A stretch of 64,000 nt of DNA from Rugalucina vietnamica (taxonomy: Eukaryota; Mollusca; Bivalvia; Lucinida; Lucinidae), in contig OZ024874.1 in NCBI GenBank assembly GCA_964017185.1, positions 20,506,457 to 20,570,456 of the forward strand, written 5' to 3'. Shown in pieces: positions 55,279-64,000 of this stretch; position 1 is the stretch's first letter, and each line of letters begins with the position of its first letter. Under the pieces are notes generated by a model. The model ran no database searches and was not told where the DNA came from. It saw only the letters and a list, made by a program, of their open reading frames with translations. Made by a program: the position numbers and the translations under genes.

Positions 55279-56670
55279 ACGAGTTGAATGCATCCAAGAC
55301 AGTCCAACCACCCTTGTGAAACATGTTCCACTGCATGAAAGGGCAATCAACAGTTTGTGGCAGCCCGAGAACAACAAGAAAAGCCACTTGACTTCCACAT
55401 GGCTCCCACGAGATTCAAGCATTCCAGCCGACCTCCAGCAGACAGGATCATGTGATCCGGGATATATAGGCAAGCAGTTCAACATGAAGCAGATAGGATC
55501 ATCATATCCGAAGCCATCAGATGTACAGAGCGAAGCAACTAGGCTGGAAATTGGTTTTCATGCTCACACTGTGGAAATCATGACTGTGAAAAGTAAAGGA
55601 AAATCAGAATATGTGAGCAATTACAGCTGCCAACATTCAGGTGACTTGAAACCACAGGAATTGTCTGTTAAGTGGGTTTCAGAAGATGACGTGACATGGC
55701 CATGGGATCCAGGAGGCGAGTGGCGTGAAGATCATTAAATGTATAATTTGGGCAGTAGCCCGAGAATTACAGGATGCTTCCGGCCACATAGCATCCGAGA
55801 CCAGCAACAGAAACAGATGGCCAGCCATTAAAATTGGGGTTTAGCAGACTAAAGTAAGACTATCATCATAACCCCAGGGGAAACTATTTCTGAGAAAGAG
55901 CTGATAGATCCATGAGCACCAGCAGTATTCGTTTGAAGGGGGGAAGGAGAGTAGCCAGAGACTAAAGAAACACCATCACATGGATCTAGGGGAAATAGAG
56001 TTTCCGAGTTCTACATGCAGCTCAATTAATGTGAACAGGGGAGAGAAGGAAGCGCCAGTGTGAATTTACATAACTGTCTGTAGATGTTGTCTCTCCCCGA
56101 GTACAAAGAATGGGGTATAACCCCGCGCATCTGCCGAGAAATGGAAGTGAGGAAGCTGTTTGTGGTCACAGTGACCAATTACTATCAGTTATCAGTTATA
56201 AAAGTTGAATTAGTAGTCCTTGAAGCAGACCAAGTGGCTGGATAACTTGGTCAGTCTGATGGCAGTAATTAAGCAGTGATGGGAATGAGCTAGTTCCGAG
56301 TCACACAGACACTACAGGATAACGGAATGGGACACAAGCTGGACCTTTGTCCGAGGACGTGGATAGCATTCGTGATCTGGTTGAGTTGGAGCCTGAAACT
56401 GCAGTGGTGACTGACTGTAAGAAACAATCTGGACATTCGATATTATGTGCTTATTGGATTAACCTGCACCCCCTACATGTTTGTGAAAAATTCTCAAGAG
56501 ACTGTAACAAACTAACAAACAATCTGGACATTCTATATTATGTGCTTATTGGATTAACCTGCTTATTGGATTAACCCTACATGTTTGTGAAAAATTCTCA
56601 AGAGACTGTTAGGACATGTCTGAATAGGACCAGAACACTAACGAAAGCAGAAGAAGAAAAGGGGGGAAAG
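55279..56670. other. Non-coding 3' part of the LTR element
   Basis: An ORF at 55181-55738 ends in WVSEDDVTWPWDPGGEW, typical of the C-terminus of retrotransposon polyproteins, but it has no enzyme domain. A duplicated segment of about 100 bp (TTATTGGATTAACCTGC, TACATGTTTGTGAAAAATTC) lies at 56440-56610. The polypurine tract ends it. Confidence 0.55.
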
Positions 56671-56876
56671 TGTGGAAATGGTACACTTCTCCCGGGGATG
56701 AGAAGACCTGAACCGTATGATGTCCGTGCGAATAGTCATATATGGAGAATAGAACCTACAGCACACAGAATATACAGCGGGCAGGAAACCTCTGTGCTCG
56801 CCTTCTGCCGTGTGCTACTACCAGAGAAACACAGTTACAAGGCCACCTTAGAGGGTAAGAACCCAATTTTACTACA
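56671..56876 (+). repeat. 3' LTR
   Basis: Identical by eye to 51917-52122 over all 206 positions, consistent with a recent insertion. Confidence 0.9.
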
Positions 56877-56999
56877 GTGATATTATTACGAAGTTGCTTT
56901 CATTAAGTTATCCTCTCGCCATTGTTCGCAATTTCCAGCCTCGATACATTATTAATTGATTTTCCGTGCTCGTTCGAAATAAACGTCTACGAATAAAAA

Positions 57000-57115
57000 C
57001 TGACAGAAGACGACTTTTCTAATTGACTGACAACCCATACCTTAATTTTGTCACCGAAGTCGCGAAAGAGGCGGAGCAATAATGACCACAAAGATAACTA
57101 GCTTAGATCGATAAA
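57000..57115 (-). promoter_or_regulatory. Conserved upstream block of dead Olig copy 4
   Basis: Same motif order as 4681-4795, with CCGAAGTCGCGAAAGAGGCG intact. It is now separated from its gene body by the LTR element. Confidence 0.5.
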
Positions 57116-57863
57116 CTTCTCAGGCGATGGATACGCCTCAAAAAAGTTTTGCACCACTTAGATTTTTTTTATTCATATTCTTTAGGGACATTTTGATTAA
57201 CAAATTTTAAACCTATTTTAATTTTTTGATTTTGCACAGTCTGAATGACTTTGATAAAGTGTGTGATTAGACAAAAAATTATGGAAACGATTTCAAGAAA
57301 AATTGAAAATTCCCATTTTCTGTAAAAACTGAATATTTGATAATCGAAAAAAAAAAAATCCACACAAAATGCCACGTATTCAGAACAAATTTTTGTTTCC
57401 AAATTGACACATAGATCTCCAAAACAAATAATTAAGCCAAAAAACAATTTTAAAAAATCTAAAAATTTTGGTAAAAATGCATTTTTTAACAAAATTGCAT
57501 TTTTTTTTGTAAACAAAGCCATGAATATTGGGGAAAATGAGTAAAATCAATATGCATTTAAATTTTGGATCAATATGAGATGTTTTAGCACCAAAACCTA
57601 TTCTGTTAAAGACGATCTCATGTCAACATTTTGTTTTGATATGCAGCTTTTTAAAAAGACGGAATTTGGATGGGTTGAACAGCAGTACCTCCAGACAAGC
57701 ATTAAAGGGCGCTGCATACAGGGTGTGGTGGAAAAACAACCCATTTTATTGTTAGCTCACCTGAGCCGAAGGCTCATGAGGTGAGCTTATAGGATGGCCA
57801 TGGTCCGGCGTCCGTCCTTAGTCCGTCGTTCACATTTTCAAATACATGTATCTTCTCCTCTGA

Positions 57864-58162
57864 AAAGGTACAAGTAGGCAAAGATCAGGAAAAGGCGCAA
57901 TCAGAAAAAGATTCCCACTCCAAAAACCGAGGTGGGAAAAAACCAAACTAACAATCAGGTACTTATACCATGAAAACATTTCGTAAGCCGAATGAGCAGC
58001 TATTTTCCCAATAGGTGGCCACTCAGTTACATTAACTAAAAATATGAAAACATACATAAGGCGCCAACAGCACAAAAATATTTTAAACACCAAGACATAA
58101 AACAAAAAGAACCACCACAGAAGTATCGACTTGGAACGATCAGTAACACAAAGTTACTCGCT
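57864..58162 (+). repeat. Dispersed repeat R1
   Basis: Counterpart of 5533-5832, starting AAAGGTACAAGTAGGCAAAG. Confidence 0.85.
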
Positions 58163-58523
58163 TGGCCAGTGAAAGCCAAACTTCACGTGGAGCATTCCTT
58201 TGAAGGGGGACGAAAGTTTATATAAATGGTCCAGGTCACATGAGCAAGATGGCCACCATGCCCATATATGGTAAAAATCATAAAAATCTTCTTCTCTTGA
58301 ACCGGTGGAACGATTTCAACGAAACTTGGTATGTAACATTGGAGACTCTGGCCCATCATAGTTTATATAAATCATGACCTTTGGTTGACCTTGACTTATT
58401 TTACGGCAAGCTCAATTATGGTTACATAGGCTTTCCAACAGAATTTTCATAAATTATTTTGGGGGTTACCTGTATATCATTGCGAACAATGCCAAGTGAC
58501 AAGTATTGAGCAAAGTCATGAGA

Positions 58524-58760
58524 AAAAGGTACAAGTAGGCAACGATCAGGAAAAGGCGCAATCATAAAAAGATTCCCACTCCAAAAACCGAGGCGAGACA
58601 AAATCAAACTATCAATAAGGTACTTTTGCCATGAAAACATTTCGTAAGCCGACTGAGCAGCTATTTTCCCAATAGGTGGCCACTCAGTTACCTAAACTTA
58701 ACTAAAAATATGATAGCATACATAAGGCGTCAACAGCACCGTTTTTTAAACACAAAGACA
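58524..58760 (+). repeat. Dispersed repeat R1
   Basis: Counterpart of 6205-6465. It lacks about 20 bp near its end. Confidence 0.8.
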
Positions 58761-58803
58761 TAAAACAACAAGTACAAAAGGTTCCACGGCGAAAGAAAGA
58801 CAT

Positions 58804-60795
58804 GCAATCATGATTGAGAGCTAACCTAAAACCATAACAAACATCACATAACTTTGATGGTATTTAGCAAAATCACTGTACAATATAGGCCAACGTCTAT
58901 AATGTAATGTGCAAATATAAGTATTGGTCTAAAAGATATGTCGAATTACTGACTATTAAAATATATACTCACTGTCAATGAAAAGTTACCACCACTTAAA
59001 TTTCTTTATTATGAAAAATAAATAATTGCTTCAACAAATTTAGTTTCATCCATCATTCTTGATTTAGAGACATACAACAGTGCCACTAGCCCTGGAACTG
59101 TGATGCACCTGCAAGTCGTGATTTATGTTTAATTTTTGATAACTAGAAAGTCGCTTATTTTCTAAAATCGCCATGCCTACTTATGCCTTTAACACCTATA
59201 TATTGAAAACGCCACAAAACTGATTAAATGTCGTACAATTACTTTTGGATCAATTCAAAGCACATGGCACACACACTGACAATATGAAAGAAATATAAAC
59301 CATAATATATTATTTGAGTGTCCCGATATAAAACGAAATCACAGTACCACGAAATTAGGTCAGATATAAATCGAAATCACCATATATAATGAAATTAGGT
59401 CACACTGATCTAACAACATTGGGTACATTGGGTCGTATTTTACTCGTTATCACATCATGTTCATATTTGGCAAAGTCATTGAACCGTGCAATTCGATATC
59501 ACTGGGCTATAGCTACTTTTAGTCAAGAAGGTAGACACGCTTACTAAAACGTTCGAAGAATCAATTCTGATACCAAACAAGACAGTAAAATTCTGTCAAA
59601 GTCTCATGTTTTTCATCTTCTTCTTCTTCTTCCAAAAAGTGCTGGGCCCAGACAATGACCATAGTCGCATTGTGAAGAACTATGTACATATATGTGAATG
59701 AAGGCCCTTTGTACAGGTTAAAACAGGATAAAATCATCTCTCTGGGCTTTAGTAGAGGAATGGTCCAGCGCCAACGCATCTCTTGACGGCATCAAGCGTT
59801 TGTGCTGTTACTGCAGAGACCGGTAGGGCTTTAACCGAGTAAACGATGTGTTCATACATAGTCTCTCAAAATCTATAAGAAACATGTTTAAAATACCTAC
59901 TGAGTGTCAATATATAAGGCTAATTGATTGGCATCGTGGCAAAAAGGTCAAGCCGACCTTCAATTTAAGACACACAAGTCGGTGTCACACAGGTAAGAGA
60001 TGCTTCACAAATAATCTTACAGACTTGTTTTACTTAAAAATAAAATAAATTCAATAATAAAGGGGTTCTAGAATCTTACCTATAGCCCTACTCTGGCGTC
60101 GCATGCCATCGACTGAACAGAATGTCAACCCATGGGCAATGCCCTTATGCACCCAGTATAAATGAACTCGTAGCCATTGTCAGAATATAAACATATGACT
60201 AATGAAAATAATCTATATAAAATGCATAATTAAAATTTCTATCCCCAGTATTCCCAAACCCGATCAGGGACCAAAGGGTCCCATTCTACTGAATAAAATC
60301 CATTTATACAGAGTATCTATAGTTCATGCATGAAAATTTATGTTACAGTATGTGTGTGAGGTCGCAGGTCAACAGATACAGCTACACTTGAACTGAGCTA
60401 ATAAATAGATATAAAAAAAGTCGCTGAAACCGTCAATATCGACCAGCTTTTCTAAAAAGAAAGCAAGTACCTTGTGATAGTTCCGGTTTTAGTAGCAGTC
60501 CCGGTTTTTATTTCTAAAGCCGGGAACCACGCAACAGTAACCGAAAGGCGAGTAGACATTTCAAATCCGGAAAAATATATAATCAACTGCATGGTACTAC
60601 GTCCAAACACTATGTCGCTTTCATCAGAGCTTTGCTTTGAATTTGATTGAACTTTACTTGAAGAAAAAACAAAACTATCATCAATATATCGATAAAGATT
60701 TGAAATAATACCGCAAAGAAACCAAAAGATATTTAGAGTATCGATACCGAACACGGAACAGCGACAATTTGAATACCATCTCAATAAGCCCGGCG
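58804..60795. other. Intergenic part of duplication II, right copy
   Basis: Counterpart of 8201-10145 with scattered substitutions and small indels. No gene recognised. Confidence 0.6.
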
Positions 60796-60799
60796 CTGA

Positions 60800-61270
60800 T
60801 GCGCCGTGCTAATAAGAGCCTCCACAGAAGTATCGCCTTGGAACGATCAGTAATATAAAATTACTGGCGGGCTTAAACCGGTTTAACAGGTACCTAACCT
60901 GACCCTCAGCTTCTGCAGAGGTTCAAAACATTTAGTTAGTTGCTCGGTCCTCGTGGTGAATCTCTAACTAGTCAATATATCATCATGGACAAACAAATAA
61001 ATCATAATAAATTCTTTGATGAATAAAAAACGAGGACTCACAGATTGAGTAAGCTGTCCGACGATGGAGATCCCTGGGCGCCCAATAACTTACTAACTCT
61101 GGAGCAAAAGAAAACACCAGTTGAACCCCGGTGGGTCAAGCAACAGACAAGAAGCTCCGGTCCCAAGCAACTTAAATGAATAGCTTTATGTCGGGGCCAT
61201 CATAGGGTCTGACGCCCGACCACCGGCGTACAATTAAAGAAGGCAGCATAGTTATCAACCGTGATTGGGT
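60800..61270 (+). repeat. Dispersed repeat R1
   Basis: Counterpart of 10150-10760 without the internal insertion. GACCCTCAGCTTCTGCAG is uninterrupted here. Confidence 0.8.
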
Positions 61271-61374
61271 TAAAAACTAAGCATGCAGACTGTCGCATAA
61301 CATGTAAGTTATATCCTATACGTCTGTAACGCGTAATGATTTTTTTCTGAATTGAAAAGAAAAATCATTCCTTT

Positions 61375-61743
61375 CTATAAGTTTCTTAAATTTGTAAAGT
61401 CACCATAAAATTCAAGTTCCGATAGGCCATCGCGTAAAGGGGTCTTTAGCCCAACATTAAATTTGGAAATCAGTTCAAAGTGTCTGCGATAAAATTTAGA
61501 AAAGGTTTTTCGAAGTTTATGATACCGATAGCCCTGCTGAAGAAGTTTGGCTGTTAAACATTTGTTTCGCACATTGAAGTCCGCAACATGATTGCAGACT
61601 CTAGCAAACCTAATAAGTTGTGAAATGTATACGCCATAAGAAGCACGGCGAGGAACGCCACCATCCAAAAACGGAAGGTTTACTATATCAAAATCAAAGT
61701 CATCGCGTTTATCATATTTTTTAAGAAACGAATCCATCTGCAA
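61375..61743 (-). pseudogene. Retroelement RT C-terminal fragment, second copy
   Basis: A 122-aa ORF differing from 10855-11223 at only a handful of residues (for example MDSFLKKYDKRDD against MDLFLLKYDKRDD). It was copied by duplication II, not by independent insertion. The catalytic domain is absent. Confidence 0.6.
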
Positions 61744-62149
61744 TAGAAAGATGTTTCCACACAGCTGATATGTACTTTAATTTTGGTACATGTGTATGCA
61801 AATTTGCGAATCACATTTTCTCATGGATGTCTCAATTACTGTATGATATTCGCAAACATGAAATGACACAAAATCTATTTGCAAGTCTGGAATGAATGAA
61901 TGCACACATGCCATTATTCAAAAAAACATATGAAATCCAACTGCCTTCTGTTGTTAAAATGTTCCTTCACTGATCAAATATTTTTCAATGTTAAAACTAT
62001 TGCATATGCACCTGGTATACATGTACCTGTTAAGCTATAACACGCCCTGCTATCTCTTTCTTTATGCACAGCAATGCAATGTGTAGAGAATGAACTACTT
62101 CAGTAAAATATTGTTTTTCTAATTGTGTCAAGACATACTGTCCAGAAAA

Positions 62150-62350
62150 TAAAAATAAAACAGATCCTTTAAGAGCAGTGAATATATTAATGAGAAAGTG
62201 GATGGCCCATACCGCGGTTTCGACTACTTAAGCCTCTTCAGTGACCCTATAAATTTGGCAACATGGAGCCAAAGAGAATTACTATAACTTTGCATCTTTT
62301 AACAGAGTAGTCAATACAAAGACTAGACTAGTATAATCTAAATGGGGCCA
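62150..62350 (+). repeat. Dispersed repeat R2
   Basis: Counterpart of 11620-11835, with CATACCGCGGTTTCGACTAC. Confidence 0.75.
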
Positions 62351-63011
62351 AATATAATAAACATTGGCTGAACCGATAATAATTTTCTGAAGAGTAAACC
62401 AAGATGATACCACTGAAGTATTTGACAAGATTCACAGACCTTAATTCTTGTAATTAATGTATTAAGAAATTGCCTAAAGTAGTCAAAATCTCCATGTCAG
62501 GATGCTGACATCAAAATGCTTAGAGATCATCCACGACGGACAAATTCCAATGTATAGGTGACTAGTACCACTACAAAGTACCAATTAAATCCCGAATTTA
62601 GTGTATAGCCGGTCAGTTTAAGACTATAGGAAAGACGGTAGTTGAATGTTATTGTGGTCTAGTCCTATATATGATACAATGAAAACAATCGCACATACTA
62701 GACTATTGGAAAGGCGGAAGTTGATTGTTTTGTGGTCTAGTCGTATGTATGATATTTAAAACATTGTATTCAACTTGAAAGGAAAGTACTTTGGAAGGCG
62801 AATAAAATTCAACATGCTTAGGAGATTAAAATTCACAATACGTTAACACTCGTTTATGAATAACTAACCTCTATACTGGATTTTGCTTACACTTAATAAA
62901 GCATCCATTGTTATAAACTATACGTCAATAAAACTAAAAAAGTATACATTACAGTATCCTTTTCAAAAGTGCACACTCCAGGGTCCGTTTTATAAGATAA
63001 CATACCAAACA

Positions 63012-63024
63012 ATGAAGCTTCAAG
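63012..63024 (+). other. Orphan FUT first-exon-like microexon, second copy
   Basis: ATGAAGCTTCAAG plus GTAAG, duplicated from or with 12493-12505. No second exon follows before R1 at 63070. Confidence 0.4.
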
Positions 63025-63069
63025 GTAAGAATTTCGCTCTTAAGTCACATATTAAGAACTCTTAATAGT

Positions 63070-63535
63070 CCAACTGGTGTTTTTCTTTTGCTCCGGAGTT
63101 AGTAGGTTATTCGGCGCCCAGGGATCTCCATCGTCGGGCAGCTTACTCAATCTGTGAGTCCTTGTTTTTGATTCATCAGGATGTTTATCATGATTTATTT
63201 GTTTGTTCTTGATGATTCATTGACTAGTTAGAGATTCACCACGAGGACCGAAGAACTTGCTAAATGTTATGAACCATTGCAGAAGCTGAGGGTGAGGTTA
63301 GGATCCTGTAAAACCGGTTTAAGCTGTTGGCGCCTTATGTATGTTTTCATATTTTTAATTAAGTTAAGGTAACTGAGTGGCCACCTATTGGGAAAATAGC
63401 TGCTCATTCGGCTTACGATATGTTTCACGGTATAAGTGCCTGATTGTTAGTTTGGTTTTTTCCCACCTCGGTTTTTGGAGTGGGAATCTCTTTCTGATTG
63501 CGCCTTTTCCTGATCTTTGCCTGCTTGTACATTTT
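63070..63535 (-). repeat. Dispersed repeat R1 (inverted)
   Basis: Counterpart of 12547-13005. The two copies carry different internal deletions: this one lacks the GCCCGCCAGTAAC to TTTTTGTGC part. Confidence 0.8.
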
Positions 63536-63844
63536 TGCATGTGAAACATTCCGAGACGCTTAAACTATACGTCAATAAAAGTAAAAAAAAATACATTACA
63601 GTATCCTTTTCAAAAGTGCACATTCCAGGGTCCGTTTTATAAGATAACTCTTTTTGCATGTGAAAAATTCCGAGATGCAATTAAGCTGCGCTTTCGCACT
63701 GACTGGTTAATATGATAAGGCCCTAAAAAGTCTCCCCGTACATCATCCATAGTGCAGGTTATATTTTCTTTTTGGTCCTTTGAGATCAGAAATTTATTAT
63801 CGGTTAAGATTCATTTTCTAGCCAATGTTTAATATATTTGGCCC

Positions 63845-64000
63845 GATTAAGATAACACTAGTCTTTGTATCGACTACCCTGTTGAAAGTTGCAAAATTTC
63901 AGTAATTCTCTTTGGCTCCATGTTGCCAAGTCTAAAGGGTCACTGACGAGACTTTAATAGTCGAAACCGCGGTATGGCCCATCACCTTTCTCATTAATGT
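63845..64000 (-). repeat. Dispersed repeat R2 (inverted), cut by window end
   Basis: AACACTAGTCTTTGTATCGA to ACCTTTCTCATTAATGT is the complement of the R2 copy at 11620-11835. It lies just outside duplication II. Confidence 0.7.

Larger units (their letters stand above)
51917..56876 (+). mobile_element. Non-autonomous LTR retrotransposon (gag-protease only)
   Basis: Flanked by 206-bp LTRs that look identical (51917-52122, 56671-56876), TG...CA bounded. A possible primer-binding site TGGCGACGAGGC begins two bases after the 5' LTR (52124). A polypurine tract (AGAAGAAGAAAAGGGGGG) precedes the 3' LTR. Coding capacity covers gag-like and protease-like regions only; no RT, RNase H or integrase motifs were found in the remaining 1.4 kb. 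GTGATA occurs at both edges if the LTR is taken to start at 51910. The interrupted sequence is intact at 4549 in duplication II's left copy. Mobility would need enzymes in trans, as for TR-GAG-type elements. Confidence 0.85.
57752..58803. mobile_element. TIR element, right half deleted
   Basis: The left terminus GCTCACCTGAGCCGAAGGCT is present and sequence matches 5428-6503. It then jumps at GACATGCAA to the sequence that follows the element in the other copy (TCATGATTGAG). The inverted right end and tandem units are missing. Both its R1 copies (57864-58162, 58524-58760) remain. Confidence 0.85.
50657..63705. repeat. Segmental duplication II, right copy
   Basis: Direct counterpart of 3237-13165. 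It is split by the LTR element (51917-56876) and shortened by a deletion at about 58801 (counterpart of 6504-8200). It starts at the decayed foldback palindrome 50657-50776 and ends at AGCTGCGCTTTC (63705). Confidence 0.9.

Noticed and set aside
54064..55485. Minus-strand ORFs inside the LTR element
   Set aside because: Antisense shadows of the gag and protease frames.
60452..60784. Minus-strand ORF containing RYIDD, like the reverse-transcriptase catalytic motif
   Set aside because: It lies downstream of the RT C-terminal fragment in transcription order, its context does not look like RT, and the counterpart at 9840-10145 is not open. Probably chance.

Overview
The window is eukaryotic, AT-rich, intron-containing and packed with repeats. 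Several features point to a lophotrochozoan animal, most likely a bivalve mollusc: terminal-inverted-repeat elements ending GCTCACCTGAGCC, palindromic foldback repeats, tRNA-derived SINEs with (AAAT)n tails, and lineage-expanded families (GT10 fucosyltransferases, Olig-like bHLH genes, a galectin-like gene, a carboxylesterase, an orphan rhodopsin-like GPCR). The species cannot be fixed from sequence alone.

Layout. 1-18.5 kb holds two direct copies (about 13.9 kb apart) of a cassette: a three-exon alpha-fucosyltransferase on the plus strand, a GA microsatellite, a foldback palindrome, and an intronless Olig-like bHLH gene on the minus strand. The second fucosyltransferase (13979-16183) is intact, with a 13-nt first exon that supplies the cytoplasmic tail. 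The first has a 28-nt deletion and an in-frame stop. Both Olig copies in these cassettes are damaged. 18.6-24.5 kb contains tRNA-like SINE heads and a complete three-exon carboxylesterase (minus strand), preceded downstream by two decayed copies of its last exon. 24.5-33 kb is almost entirely nested transposable elements. 33.5-34.3 kb holds the only intact Olig-like gene (plus strand). 36.7-37.7 kb encodes a single-exon class A GPCR (minus strand). 40.8-44.7 kb holds a tandem pair of small secreted Cys-rich exons, the second followed by two exons of a broken galectin domain. 45.2-50.7 kb is a large imperfect inverted repeat carrying a mariner-like MITE with five RFX X-box-like palindromes.

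50.7-63.7 kb is a second copy of 3.2-13.2 kb, again with a dead Olig copy. It is split by a non-autonomous LTR retrotransposon (51917-56876) with identical LTRs and gag plus protease but no reverse transcriptase. The block also shows a 1.7-kb deletion relative to its partner.

The genes do not form a pathway. The fucosyltransferase, galectin-like protein and secreted esterase are all of the kind used at the cell surface or in secretions; the bHLH factor and the GPCR are regulatory. The most informative signal is the history: repeated segmental duplication of a fucosyltransferase/Olig cassette followed by decay, with one surviving member of each family, and transposable elements that carry ready-made transcription-factor sites.
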